DNA of 64,000 nt from assembly GCA_009760855.2 (NCBI GenBank), contig WPIO01000007.1:12552501-12616500 (forward strand). The letters run 5' to 3'. Position numbers and translations under genes: made by a program. The notes below the pieces were generated by a model. That model saw only the letters and a list, made by a program, of their open reading frames with translations. It was not told the DNA's origin and did no database searches. How positions within the stretch are numbered: position 1 is the first letter of the stretch; every line of letters starts with the position of its first letter. The stretch comes from Cristatella mucedo (taxonomy: Eukaryota; Bryozoa; Phylactolaemata; Cristatellidae). Of this stretch, positions 1 to 11,784 are shown piece after piece.

Positions 1-262
1 GGGTTCTCCACGGACGGTCCATTAGCAGTTCTATTCTCACGCTAAACGACAGCTGGCGACAGAAGCTTTTGCTCTGCAGGTTCCTAGACTGCGGAGCTTC
101 CGCTTCCACAGTTCTTACGCAACGGCATCGATCCGCCTACTTCCAGCTATAGAGCATACTTTCCAGCCGTCCTGAGAGGCTACTTTCACGCTACTCACTT
201 CTTCGACTGCACTAGTAACTCAGCTATGCTTCTCACTTTCTCTGCGTTGCTTGAGATGTGGT
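1..262 (+). mobile_element. LINE-2 fragment (end of RT ORF and start of 3' UTR)
   Basis: Matches the C-terminal coding end and 3' UTR start of the LINE-2 copy at 51.7-53.2 kb, read in the opposite direction. Shared landmarks are the segments for cleared Arg-Ser-Ala-Arg-Pro-Arg residues, the 'cttacgcaacg' stretch and the 'ctatgcttctcactttctct' stretch. The reading frame is broken by indels. It continues off the left edge of the window and loses similarity near 262. Confidence 0.75.
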
Positions 263-1160
263 CGCGAGTCTCCTCTGGGAGGTCAGGCGCTCAGCTCGAG
301 ACGGCGAAGATGGCGTTGAGGACTCCTCAGTCTTTACAGCGCATCGCTGTCCACTTTTGGTCATTAACCCATGGCTGCATGCATGCGGCCGGCGGGTTTT
401 AATTGCGGAGATTTCTTCCACAATCCTTGCAAATCTGTGCTCTATCTGTGCGCGTAGTTTCGATTCGGAAGCTTTTTTTGAGGCCTCCTCCCCTTTCTCC
501 TTTTGCTGCCGATACTTAGTAGATCACTTTATCAGCCGCTCTCCTAATTTAGTAGCGCACGAAAATTTCTTCAAGATCGCATAGGATTAAGAATTATTTA
601 CAAATGATATCCGTCCGCTTAGGCTTTGAGTGCTCTTTGAGAAAGCAATCTCAAGTAATGACTACTTTTCAATCACTACGGCTGCGTAAGTCTTGAGGCG
701 AATGTGGACGACGTGCGTACATAAATGACTCGCTGAGGTCCTCTGGTGCGGGAGCAGCTTATCGATGTAATCTCTGGTCCTCAGCTGCGACAGCACTGCA
801 CCGCACTAGACCTGCAGCGGTGCAATGCAGATGTAGAACGCAGGTTTTTTGCAAGAGTTTTTTGCAAGAGCGCAGGTTTTATGCTAGTCGCAACGGGCCA
901 TTTCTTCGCTCACGCTAGCCGCGCCCATCCGGCGAGTGCTGGCTAGAGCGGTGCTGCTGCTGCTGCTGAGTGGCACATCATACGCATCCTACGCCTCTCT
1001 CGCGCTGGAGGCGGTGGTGACGCGAGCTTTGCGTCGCGCGGCTTTGCGCCAGGCATATTTGCAAGCCACCAGGAGGCGCCCTGATCTCTCGATGCCGTCT
1101 GCAACCGCTGCTGTGCGCCCCTCTGGGCGCATGCGCCGCTCTCAGCAGCGGACGAAAGTC
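263..1160. other. No recognisable gene; unique sequence
   Basis: No coding signal that I trust. A short direct repeat built on 'tttttgcaagag' lies near 842-872. From about 890 the sequence becomes CpG-rich, and this continues to about 1450. Small open frames here have no recognisable motif, and the largest one on the minus strand (978-1454) runs through a LINE tail. Confidence 0.5.
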
Positions 1161-1199
1161 ATAATAATAATAATAATGATTCACTTGATAAAGCGCCCT
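1161..1199 (-). mobile_element. LINE-A 3' tip (extreme 5' truncation)
   Basis: Only about 39 bp remain: the (ATT)n tail and the first bases of the 3' hairpin ('cacttgataaagcgccct' on the + strand). This matches the tails of the longer LINE-A copies. It is a severely 5'-truncated insertion, as is common for target-primed reverse transcription products. Confidence 0.75.
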
Positions 1200-3280
1200 G
1201 TCAAACGAAAGTCGTGACGCTGGCAGAACGGCAGCATGACCCGCGGGTCGCTTACGAATGCTCCGCAATGACAGCGCGCGACGACGCGTGCAATTTCTCG
1301 CGCACCTGTCGAAAAACCCCGCCGGAAAACTCGTGTGCCACCGAGGGATTTCAGCGCCACTCTCATCGCTGGCGCGACGGCCGGCAATCCGGTAGTTCCA
1401 TGCAGTTGTGCGCTCGCAATGAGTATCGAAGTGATTTTTTCTACTCCTGAGCAATCGCAGCTCGGATTAGGCATCGTTACGCTAATCCCAAGCGAAGCTG
1501 TTTTTATGTATCGATTATGCATTGATTAGGGCCCTTAGTTGGTTCGAATTTGTTCGCTAGAAGTCTGTTAGGCCGCTTGAATGCGACATCAATCGCGGCG
1601 GCATCATTCGCGGCATAGGCGACATCATGGGCGACATCATTCTCCGCTAGCCTATCCACGACCTCTGGCATTTGCATGAGTCAGCGGAAGTATTTTTCAG
1701 GTGCCCTACGATGCATGGATGAAGATGGAGAATGCATGGAACCGGCGAGCAATGCAGAGACGAGATTTTTGAATCTCGCTCTTGCAATTTCTACCAACTT
1801 TTGAACTCGTGCTGCATTTCCGGGAAACGGGCACGACAAACGAATTGACCTTGGTACCGGGGGACGCACTAAAGGGTTCAGAGCTAAAAAATTTGTCAAA
1901 ACCTCGTCTGTGCTATTTCAGTCATTACTATTTAATCTACAAGGCATGCTCTAGTGAGACGCCCAGTGTATCATTAGAGTACGTCGTGTTAACTTGAAGA
2001 ACCTTCGAAGGTTTTGAAAACATCATCAAAATACGGACGTTTGAGATTTTTAAGTATTTTAATTTTAGCTATCTGAATTGTCACCTGTACCAATGATTTA
2101 GGTGGAGAGGTTATCACATCTTCATACTCAATTTAAAGCTGTTTCGCTATGGATTGTGAGCCGTGCTTAAGACCATTAGGCACAAGTTTTCCCCGGATCT
2201 TGAATATCTAAGAGTGGTAACCAGCCAACGGCTAGTTCACATAGCGGCTCACCGTTCGCAGTCACTGCCGCTCAGGGAATCGCTTTTTCACTTTTCCATA
2301 TTTTCAATGTTTATTCTGAGCAATTAGGCACTGAGAGTCAGCAATTATTCGCAGCCTCGGACGCATTAGTGCTGACGGCCGAGAGTAGAGTAGCATGTGC
2401 GGAGTCGTCAGTAGCAGACTACTGATTTGTGACTGAGACGCCGAATTGAACAGTCGCTGAAGAGCTGCTTCGATCAGATTTGGATGTATTTTAAAATTTT
2501 CCTCCTGCATTTGCACCAATAAACTTGACCCACATTTTTTGTTATCGGCGCGCTACTATGTTCTAGCACGTCCTGCGTATTTAACGGAAATGTGTAATAT
2601 CGCTGACATTTGAAAAATAAAAAGGAACAGCTGCAAGAGCGAGAGCATCAGTTGGCGCGCTTGCATGCTTCCTTGCAGCATGCATGCAACTAGAGGCGGA
2701 AGATTTTGAAAACGGTCTTCGACTCCATTGACTTAACTTTACTGGACCTGGACTGTAGCGTATCTTCGTAGCGATGGCGATTCTGAGTCGATCTTTTCCT
2801 TGCTTAAGGGGCGGTAGATTTTAGGAGCATTTTTTGAAAGTTTGCCTATGTCTTATACTTTACTTGGAATAATTGTCACATCAACCCACATTTACATTAG
2901 GTTCTTTGTATGATTAGTCGTAAAACGAGGGAACAGCAATGACGAGAGTCAAAAAGGAGGCGGGGAGGATAATGAACTAACTTACATAGGTGATAGCAAA
3001 ATGCACCCTCACAGTTGAAAATGAACATGGGGATGCTAGGACTTCATGGGGGAATGAACTTAAAAGATTTTTCTAAAGCGCGGCCCTATGATTCTGGCAG
3101 CTTTTGCCCTCTGTGTATTGTAATCCCCACGGCTGTCAACCGAAGAGATGATCAAGGCGCTTCCTCTAGGACCAGCTGAGTTGGCGCGCGTTTGAAAGCT
3201 GCCAGACTGCACGACTGACCCAAAATTATTAGATGTCTTCTTAACGAAGCTTTCAAAATTTAGACTCGTTGCTTCAAGGT
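1200..3280. other. No recognisable gene; mostly AT-rich unique sequence
   Basis: CpG-rich until about 1450, then AT-rich. A short degenerate repeat on 'gcgacatcat' is visible at about 1580-1640. No open frame here carries a recognisable domain. Confidence 0.5.
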
Positions 3281-3821
3281 TTCATCGACTTCAAGGTTTT
3301 GTCACTCACTTTTAGGTCGCTTCGTTCTTTGGCTCCAGCCTATCTCTCAGATCTACTCCCCCACCAGGCCAAGCATCGTACCACCCACTTTTCGGAATCC
3401 AACAGTTTACCAATATCTTGTATAAACCTCAAATCCTATGGAGACCGTGCATTTAGTTCGCATGCTCCCAAAGCCTGGAATTCACTCCCGACTTGCGTCA
3501 CAACATCCCTGATTTGACCGCATTATTAAGAACTTAAGAACATACCTATTTAGGACAGCATTTAGAGGGTCCCTGTGATTCGTCCTTCATGTGCTCAAGC
3601 GTGCTGACAGTGTGCATGCTGCCACTAACCACACTTGCATGCTGACCCTGAGCATGTCACCCCTAACCATGTTATTCATGTTGTTTATCAAGTATAATAT
3701 TACTCACTATTCAATCGCGTTTCTCTTTGCAGCAAATGTAAAGCGCCTAGAAAGAGATTGAGTTCTCCGAGGGTGCTTCATCAAGTGCATTACTATTATT
3801 ATTATTATTATTATTATTATT
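3281..3821 (+). mobile_element. LINE-A, 5'-truncated, with 3' UTR and (ATT)n tail
   Basis: Encodes the last part of the LINE-A ORF (FKVLSLTFRSL, PAYLSDLLP and APKAWNSLP motifs in one frame from 3281 to about 3515). The family 3' UTR follows, with 'gtgctgacagtgtgcatgctg'-type GCATGC-rich sequence, then the terminal hairpin ('aaagcgcctag...ttctccgagggtgct') and an ATT-repeat tail at about 3790-3821. The frame shifts before the family's usual KKLKTHLF end. The copy is non-functional. Confidence 0.9.
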
Positions 3822-4279
3822 TGGCTCAAGCCTACCTGTCAGATCTACTCCCCCATAAGGCCAAGCACCGTACCGCTGGCTTTTCAAAATCTAATCGTTT
3901 ACCTATACCTCGTGCGAATCTCAAACCCTTCCGTGCCTCTAGTTACTATGCTCCAAAAGCCTGGAACTCACTCTCGACTGGCGCCAAAATATCTCCTGAC
4001 GACCAGATTTAAAAAGAAACTAAAAACGAATCTATTTATCACAGCATTTAGAGGGTTCATGTCATTCGTCCTTTACATGCTTGTGCATGCTGACACTATG
4101 CATGCTGCCACTAACCATATCGCATGCTGACCATGTGCATGTCACCCCTAACCATGTTATTCTTGTTGTCATTGAGCGTGCTACCACTAACTATTCAATC
4201 GTGCTTCTTTTACAGAAGCTGTAAAGTGCTTAGAAGGACATTGAGTTTTCTGATGTCGCTATATCAAATGTATTATTAT
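3822..4279 (+). mobile_element. LINE-A, second copy head-to-tail with the first
   Basis: Begins exactly where the tail of the preceding copy ends, with the AYLSDLLPHKAKHRT coding segment. It runs through the FKKKLKT motif (near 4010-4030), the 3' UTR, the hairpin and a short 'tattattatga' tail. It is shorter at its 5' end than its neighbour and differs by many substitutions. This fits a separate truncated insertion into the A/T-rich tail of the first copy better than a local tandem duplication. Confidence 0.88.
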
Positions 4280-4857
4280 GAATTTGCATAATCATCTTCA
4301 TAGCCTGAGGTTTCCACCCACCTTTTTGGACCGTCAAGATTTTGCAGCAATGAATTGTAAACAGAAAAAAGCAAAGCCAGCAGATCATAAGCGTATAAGA
4401 AAAAGCAAGCTTTCATCCTGCAAAAACTCGTAATGATGCGATATTGGCACAGTGACGTCAGCGGAGTCCAAGCGGTCAGCGGTCTCAGCTCGCCACAGCG
4501 AGTCTTTGTCGCACGAAGGCGACTTTGACTGAGGCTTGCCAATTATCTATCACTGGAGCTAAAATTAAGCTCATGCTGTACCCACGAGCGAGTAGATAGT
4601 AAAACGATTGCACACCAAAGCGGCTATAATATAATACAGCTCACGATGATTGTTAACGGTTCCTGAATTATAACTATGAAGAGTCGGATGTTTCATGCTT
4701 TTTGCCTAGACGGGAAAGCCCAACTCAAGTGAAGATAAGTCAGTTGTAATTTGGGGCTTCGAAGTGAGGGATATGCTATGGCTAGTGAAATACAGATGTG
4801 GCTCTCGAAGAGACTGCTTTGCTTCGACGACATGGAGTTTTTTATTAGTGCACGGGT
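4280..4857. other. No recognisable gene
   Basis: Unique-looking sequence between the LINE-A pair and the CT array. No motif recognised on either strand. Confidence 0.5.
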
Positions 4858-4915
<58 letters not shown>

Positions 4916-5170
4916 GCTCTCTCTCTCTCTCTCACTCACACTCTCTCTCACTCACTCACTCACTCACTCTGTCTCTCTCTCACTCACTCACTCACTCTGT
5001 CTCTCTCTCACTCTCTTACTCGCTCTCTCTCTCTCTCTCTCACTCACTCACTCTCTCACTTTCACTCTCTCTCTCTCTCTCTCTCACTCACTCACTCTCT
5101 CTCATTCACTCTCTCTCTCGCTCTCTCTCGCTCTCTCTCACTCACTCTCTCTCTATATATATATATATAT
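4858..5170. repeat. (CT)n/(CACT)n array ending in (TA)n
   Basis: About 300 bp of CT dinucleotides interspersed with CACT tetranucleotides, then about 16 bp of TA. Long serine/leucine or Arg-Glu open frames across it are artefacts of the repeat. Confidence 0.98.
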
Positions 5171-5915
5171 TGTTATAATGCTTTGCTATCCTCGTCGTAT
5201 CCGCCAGCTACTATCGGTGCAGCAGCTACCGCTCGCTAGCCGTGCCAGCCGCCGTGCCACTGTCTAGTCGTGCCAGTGGACTGGCATCGTTCTATGTGCG
5301 CTGCTTTTGGGCCTGAAAATCGTGCTGCGCATGCAATTCAAGGTATTAGCGATTTTTCCCTCATTACCTGACCATTTCTATACGATGCCGGACGACGGCA
5401 TCATAGGCTGCAAGTATAAAGCGAGATTTCGGCGATTGCAGTCGACGAGGCAGGGCAGCCGCTGAGCTGCCGTGCTACACTAATTGACGCGTCTCCACGT
5501 GAACGCAACATGGGTGGAGCGCTCGGAGTAAAATGAGGAACAAATGTGCACAAACACGTGCCACACTCTTTAATTTACGGCAATCAGTCATTTCACGCTG
5601 CAGTTAAATGTAAGGCAGCGCAGGTTCCTAAGCTTTGATTCCATTTCAATGCCTTTACGCCTCACTTTTAATCTGCCTGAAAACTGGCCAATTAACCTGA
5701 GTTTAAGGATTCCAAAATAAGACGAAATGCTGAATGTTTTATTTCCCACAAACCGCATAACCATCTAAAATAAAAATGTAAGCCTCGAAATTAAATTCCA
5801 GTAAAAATTTAGAGCTAAGAAATTCACCAAGCAGAAATGCTGAAATGATGTAATGCACGTCTCAGAAATTCTGAACTAGGTAGTGTCTGCTGGCTAAGCC
5901 AGATATTTTTTGTAT
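5171..5915. other. No recognisable gene
   Basis: CpG-rich until about 5530, then AT-rich. I see no domain-bearing frame or repeat family here. Confidence 0.45.
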
Positions 5916-6010
5916 AGCTTTTTGTATCATTGATCACCAAGTATTTCTTGAGTACCTACCATCTCACCTAAACATCATGGAAACTGCACTGCAATAGTCT
6001 AGATCACATG
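5916..6010 (+). mobile_element. LINE RT relic
   Basis: About 95 bp translating as IIDHQVFLEYL..HLNIMETALQ, which corresponds to the D-x-IDH-x-x-LLERL segment between RT motifs A and B of non-LTR elements. It is isolated, with stop codons beyond. Confidence 0.65.
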
Positions 6011-6109
6011 TAATGATGATATTTCATAGCGTAGATATCAACGAGCAAATTCATTCAGGGAGTCTTTTAAGCACGGATTACCCATGAATATTTTCGAGGG
6101 CCACTACTC

Positions 6110-6310
6110 AAGTAAGTCACATTAGACCAAAAGAACTTGAGCAACTTCCGCCCAGTCTCCATTCTACAGTTCCTATCAAAGACACTGAAACGAGCCGAGT
6201 CGTGGCAGACCCCCTGAACTCATGTATTTAAAATTACATTATGCTTATAAGTTCCAGTCTGGTTTGAGAGTTAAACACTCTTTAGAGTCACATATCACTT
6301 TTATGCTGAC
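6110..6310 (+). mobile_element. LINE RT N-terminal relic
   Basis: Translates in pieces as LDQKNLSNFRPVSILQFLSKTLKR. This is the 'pEeLsNyRPVSnLpFlSKilEr' block near the start of the RT domain. Stop codons follow, and the sequence then joins directly to a LINE-2 3' half, so a large internal part is missing or the two pieces are separate insertions. Confidence 0.75.
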
Positions 6311-6317
6311 AGGAAAG

Positions 6318-6790
6318 TCCTTACGCTGACCCACAAGGCTCGCCACGGCTTGGCACCTCCATACCTAGCTGAACTTCTGCACCAATTTCAGCCTCCTCGT
6401 AATCTCAGGTCATGTGCGGACAATACGTTAGCTGTTCCATTCCCCCGCTTAACGACCCGTTGGCGACAGAAGCCTTAGATCTGCAGGTCCTAGACTGTTG
6501 AACTCGCTTCCACGATTCTTACGCAACGACAAATACTTTCATGCTGTCGATTATGGCTCATCCTTTCCAGCGGTCCTGAGCTGCTACTTCCATGCTACTC
6601 ACTACGTCAATTGCTCTCATGACTCTGCTATGCTTCCCACTTTCTCGTTGTTGCGTGAGACGAAGTCAGTGGCTACCGAATACGTACCGAAAGCCGCTAA
6701 GCCTGTGAGTGCGGCACACAAAAGTCTCCAGCGTCAAACCTACATTGCCTCTGTGAATTAGCGGAGTTACAGATGGAAATGCATACATAC
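6318..6790 (+). mobile_element. LINE-2 3' half
   Basis: Matches the C-terminal ORF end (LTHKARHGLAPPYLAELL, which sits in a broken frame) and the 3' UTR of the 51.7-53.2 kb copy. Stops and indels disrupt the ORF. The end has a short 'atacatacatt' tail rather than the ATTAC repeat of better preserved copies. Confidence 0.88.
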
Positions 6791-6854
6791 ATTGCTTCGG
6801 GTGTATAACGACCTACATAGAAATGCAGACTAGGTAGAGTATCTCTGCTTGTGT

Positions 6855-7990
6855 TTCTCTGTATTTCGGCAGCTTTTGATACTAACGATCGCTAGGACCT
6901 TCTTGAGCGCCTCACACCTCACATGAGCATTACTGGCACTGCTTTGCAATTATTCAGGTATCATCTTAGTAGGAGACTCCAGAGTATCGCTTTGAATGGA
7001 CGAAGATCATCCGAGGAATCGCTGAAATACGGCGTACCTCAGGGCTCTGTGCTCGATCCGTTTTTTTTTACTGTTTATACTCTCCTTTTTGTCAATCTGT
7101 TTGCCATGTACGATGTAGGCTTTAACCTCTATGCAGATGACGCTTAGTTGTACCTCTGCTTTGATCCCTTTCAGCCTTACAGTACGTCGAATTTTCTCAA
7201 CTCCCTTGCTGCATATATTGATAAAATCCGCATATGGATGGCAGCGTACTTTCTTAAATTAAAAATAATAAAACCAACTTACTACTAATGGGCAAACCAA
7301 GTGTGATTCAGCAACTGGAATGACTAACACTCAAAATCGGCTCAGCCAGCTTATCTCTAGTTGTAAACGCACAAAATCTAGGTGTCATGTTCCAAAGCAA
7401 CCTCTCATTAGACGACCAAATCAGCTCCACAGTCAAATTTGCCTACTTTCGGCTATTTAACATTGCTAAAATGTGGGCTTTTTTAGACAGGGATACCAAA
7501 TTTAAATTGGTCGATGTATTTTGACATCCCGCCTTGACTTCTGTAACTCGCTGCTTGTTGGTCTACCAGCCTGTGCACTCAGGTGCTTACAGCTAGTGCA
7601 AAACTCTACTGATAGGCTTGCCTGTCGTGAGCGTCGCAGTTGCCGCATCAAAATACTTCTAGCTGACCTGCACTGGCTCTCAGTCAAGCCACGCATCGAC
7701 TTCAAGGTTTTGCCACTCACTTTTAGGTCCCTCATTTCTTTGGCTCCAGCCACCCCATCAGAACTACTCCCCCGTCGTACCACTTGCTTTTCGGAATCTA
7801 ACTGTTTACCTATACCTCGTACTAACCTCAAATCTTTTGGAGACCGTACATTTAGTTCGCGTGCTCCCAGAGCCTGAAAATCACTTCCAACCTGCGTCAC
7901 GGCATCTCCTGACTTGACCAAATTTAAAAAGAAATTAAAAACGCATCTATTTTATCACCACATTTAGTGATTCCCTGTGATTCCACCTTT
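6855..7990 (+). mobile_element. LINE-A, RT domain to C-terminus, broken
   Basis: The longest plus-strand LINE-A remnant. An in-frame stretch at 6923-7147 holds YGVPQGSVLDP (RT motif B region) and NLYADDA (catalytic YADD, motif C), ending at a stop right after YADD. Further downstream come the thumb-like region, a second frame (7521-7877) with TSRLDFCNSLLVGLPA and FKVLPLTFRSL, and the KKLKTHLF-type end near 7950. Similarity stops just after the 3' UTR begins, so the hairpin and tail are missing. Non-functional. Confidence 0.9.
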
Positions 7991-8205
7991 ACAAAATGTT
8001 AAAACTTACTAACTTCAAAACTGCTGGTGGTGGTTAAATTTGCACTTGGAGAGCATTAATTTTACTAAACTAGAATTATGGAAGAAATAACTTAAATGTT
8101 ATGGGAAGCTTTAGTTTTGTACAGAGATAAATTAGAAATTGGAAACTTTAGTTTTGTACAGATAGAAGTTAAAAAGCTTTACTCTCAAAATTAGCTAAAA
8201 CTATT
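7991..8205. other. AT-rich spacer, no gene
   Basis: Contains a near-direct repeat of 'gctttagttttgtacagaga' / 'aactttagttttgtacagat' (about 8108-8165). Nothing else recognised. Confidence 0.45.
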
Positions 8206-9065
8206 CCCTGTAGCACCTGCACGGAATCTAGGTGTCCTGTTCCAAAATCAACTTTCACTAGATTTCACCAGCCTCGCAGCTTGTTTGCCTTTGTTCTGCT
8301 ACGTAGCACTGCAAGCACTTTTTTGTTTTTAGACAGAGACAAAATAGCCAACCTGTTCCAATTAGAGATTCAATGGTCAAGCTATTCCATTCATTTGTCA
8401 AGTCCCATCTAGGCTTATATATATATATAGGCTCACCTTTTTCCGTGTCTTCTTCTTGCTTCTGCGTGCGTAGACGCTTCTTTTTTTAATGGGAAATTCT
8501 ACAGCAGGACGTGGCTGTCTGCAGGCGGTATGTCATGCAAGTCGGAACATCCTGATTAAAACACTTCCCATCGAAATAAACAAACTACCCATCAAGCAGC
8601 GTATTGAATTCAAGCTCCATCACTCACTCTCAGTCACGTCTGCCACTTTAAGCGGCCCTACCTATCCGAAATACATATACATATTAATCAGGCTTTGTAG
8701 CGCTTGACCAGCTCATAAAATGTAAGTCTTTTAGTTACGTCTCTAACCAACCATAAGTCTTTTGGAGACTACTGTTTTCTGTCAGTATTGCAGTTAGTGT
8801 CCATCTAAAGCCTAAAATTCACCGCCGAATAGATAACGGCGTACTTGGGTTTGACGAAATTTAAAGAAGAAGAACAAGTGTATATGTTCTTCACAGCATT
8901 TGCTCCATCCACACGAATAATTCTGTAATTCGTGCCCATCCGTGCTAACATTGTGCATTTTATCGCTAATCAACTGACATCCCTCTTACCAGGAAATGTG
9001 AAGGGCTTAGAAAGAGATTTAGCGCTCATAGAGTACTGTAAAAATGTATTTTTAATCATATTATG
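8206..9065 (+). mobile_element. LINE-A, old degenerate copy
   Basis: Recognisable blocks in order: 'cacggaatctaggtgtcctgttccaaa', a truncated middle part, 'cccatcaagcagcgtattgaattcaag', a diverged C-terminal coding part, then 'gtgaagggcttagaaagagatttagcgctca' (3' hairpin relic) near 9000. Heavily diverged and AT-rich. The boundaries are approximate. Confidence 0.65.
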
Positions 9066-9654
9066 GCTAATACGACGTGCTAGCTACTCTGGTGAGCGAA
9101 GGGAACGATATCTAATGATTACTATGCATACAATTATAATGCCGCCAGCTGCTCGTGCTTGAACGTTCTTGCTGCAGTGACGCCAAGAGGTTTCAAACGA
9201 ATGGGTAAACATGAGATTTGCGTGCAGCGTATTTGTGCTTGCCCAGAGCTAGTCCACCGTGGATGTTTCATCCAGGCCGCCATGGCGATTTTTTTGTACC
9301 ACTCAAAGGCTAGTGCGTGCTGTAGACCCGCGGTGTTAGCCGTCTGCTAACGGAAGTCTTCGGAAAGTAGATTAATCGGATTCATGGTGATTATCTGGAA
9401 AGTCTCGTGCGCTGGCTGATATTGTTTCCGTTTTTCTTACTACACTGAATCGGAGCAGTCATACAAAAGAGTCTCCGTTGTGGTGACAGTACAGATACCA
9501 ACCCCTGGAACAATGCACGAGTTACAATGGCTATCCAATCAGTGTCTGGGTTCGCATCTTTTCCATGAGAACGCGCCATACCGGCATGGAATTCCACACA
9601 CTGTACGCAAAACGTCACACTGTACGCAAAACGCCACACGGGCTGGGTCACAGA
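9066..9654. other. No recognisable gene
   Basis: Unique-looking. A direct duplication of 'ctgtacgcaaaacg(t/c)cacac' occurs at about 9600-9632. No domain recognised. Confidence 0.45.
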
Positions 9655-9800
9655 CCATGAGGTAAGTTGCTCATTCTCTACGATGCAGGTCTTGGGTTCA
9701 ATTCGTGCAGTGGGAAATCCTTCATTGACAACTGCAAGCGGCGGTGATAGCTTGAAAAGATTTCTGCCGCCATGCAAATGAGGCTGTTCCCCCTTAATGC
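9655..9800 (+). mobile_element. SINE-B copy, diverged
   Basis: Contains a B-box-like 'gggttcaattc', then 'actgcaagcggcggtgatagct', which is the diagnostic body of the SINE-B family seen best at 57.32 kb. The 5' tRNA-like half is weak. Confidence 0.6.
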
Positions 9801-10665
9801 TTCAAGTAAAACTAGTGATGAGACCAGTTCTTCCACTGATACAGTCGATGGGTAGTTCGCTATGCATTTCATGCCCAACATCTTTATTCTGATCCTACGT
9901 ATTGTATCTATGGTTAGCTAATTCTGCTCGAACGCCTAGAGCCTGCCGACAGGATATAGTGGCTTAGTCTGCAACGCTCCCGACAGTGTGTATATAAATT
10001 AATCCCATTATTTTCAGGATAACAGCAACAATTAGTTTCTATAGCAACGTTAGAGAGCCATATCCCTACGCAGTTAGCAAAGTGCAATGAATCACGCTCA
10101 GGTGAGCGCAAAAGCAGAGACAAAGAGACACGTTCACGAGTGATGGGACTAGGGAAGGCGGAACAGGATGGAAGAGTTTTTAGAGTAGACCTCAAAATGC
10201 AAAATCAATGCATGCTGTGACGGTAGCCAGAAGCGTGTCCTCGACGATCGGATATACGAACTGAAGACCCGATCGCCAAATTTCCATCCAGTGCGAGGAG
10301 AGGCGAGTTGACTAGACGCTTAGGAGCAGGCGGTGTGAGATCCTCGCTGGAGAAGCAGGGTGGTCAGGGACAAGGTGGTCTAGGACAAGTGAGTGAAGCA
10401 ATCCGTAAGAGCCAGAGAGGATCTTTAAAACGATTCAATGCTTTCTAGAGAGCCAGTGAAGCTCTAGAGAGCCAGTGAAGCTCAAAACGAACTAGTACTG
10501 TGATGTGACGGCCACGTCATTAGCCACAGACCAAACGAGCTGCTGAGCTGTGTTACCAGTTTCATAAAATCGAGGGCATATGCTAGGAGTCCTGAATTAA
10601 GTGAATCGCCGCAAACTAGTCTTGATGCCATATACACAATAGCTCGCCCAGAAAAAACACGCCCA
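9801..10665. other. No recognisable gene
   Basis: Contains a direct repeat of 'agagagccagtgaagctc' (about 10448-10485). No protein domain recognised on either strand. Confidence 0.45.
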
Positions 10666-10669
10666 GATT

Positions 10670-11000
10670 ACGGGTTGAAGTCGCTGGAGTGATGTTAGAT
10701 GAGCCAATCTTGAGGGCGAGTTCTACCAACCTAATGATGACTCTAGGTTTTCTCTTAGATCGGTATTATCGTCGTTAACCATTAGAAAATTAGTGGGCAT
10801 CCGAGTGCAAATTTCCTCGATGCAGGCAGGCTACAAGGAATCAAGTAAGTCGCATGCACATTGAGGCTTTAAATTGTCGAATAGATAGAGCTGAGTGTCA
10901 CTGGCGTAGAATTGAAAGCCGAGATTATATTTGGTTGTGATATATCCGTATCACTGAGCTGAGATAAGTAGAAATGGCAGCTGGGACTGTCCAAGGTGCA
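10670..11000 (-). mobile_element. Old LINE RT relic
   Basis: On the minus strand the order of blocks follows the RT region of LINE-A: a segment like 'gattttgagcgt', then 'tatcgtcgttaaccattagaaaatt' (the DDKT/NxxK region) and a 'gtgtcactggcgtagaattgaaagccgagattata' block (the YADD surroundings). Strongly diverged. Recognised by block order, not by an open frame. Confidence 0.5.
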
Positions 11001-11784
11001 GGTAGCAATATTAAAGTGCGGCATACGAGCTGTTTAAGGGATTCAAGAAGAAAATAATGTTTCAACCCGCTGACCGAGAGCACGCGATTAAAGCAAGTAA
11101 GAATAAAGAAGCTGAGGGTGTGAGATTTGCGATATAGATATACAATATTTTGTAACCCATACAAAAGCCGTGAATGCGAGTGCCTGCGCGTGCGCTGCTA
11201 TCTGAGGCTATGTGTGATAGTTGAAGCATTGCAACGCGCTGGCATCACAAGATTGGATTTGGCTTAAAATGTGTAAGAATAAAAGGTTTAATTTAATAGC
11301 TTTAGCAGCATATTGCTAGGTCTATACAGCGCTAAAACCCACAGAATCGCCTAACGTGATAATGAAATACAGTTACGAATATACGAATATACAGTTATGA
11401 AATACGAAATGATGTTCCAAAGTACGTTGTCTCACGAAACGCACAGACTGTCCATTAATAATAACAATTATATTAATATAGAAATTTATATAAAGGCCCA
11501 GTAAAACTAAATCTCTTTCTGAAAATTTCAATTATTCCAAGGAAGAAGATTTTCAGTTGGTGAGTGATAATAAGGCAGTTAAATCTACGAACCGCTGAGT
11601 TCGGTTAATTAATATTAGTGACGGCTCAAGCCAAGTAGTAATATATACTGAGACGCAAAAAATGTAATTTTCTAATCAAAAAGTCCGCTAGACAGAACGC
11701 ACATAACAATGTACTTTTAAATCTCCTATGGGCTGAACGGCAATCTCGCACGTCGGAATTCTCGAGGATAGCTGCGAACTCACT
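11001..11784. other. AT-rich, no recognisable gene
   Basis: Only short frames. The 11370-11410 segment has a small local repeat ('atacagttacgaatatacgaatatacagttatgaaatac'). Confidence 0.45.

Noticed and set aside
978-1454. 158-codon minus-strand frame
   Set aside because: It reads through the LINE-A (ATT)n tail as a Tyr run, so it is not a host gene frame.
4751-5267. Ser/Leu-rich frames over the CT array, and similar frames over the GA, CA and GT arrays elsewhere
   Set aside because: All are translations of simple repeats.
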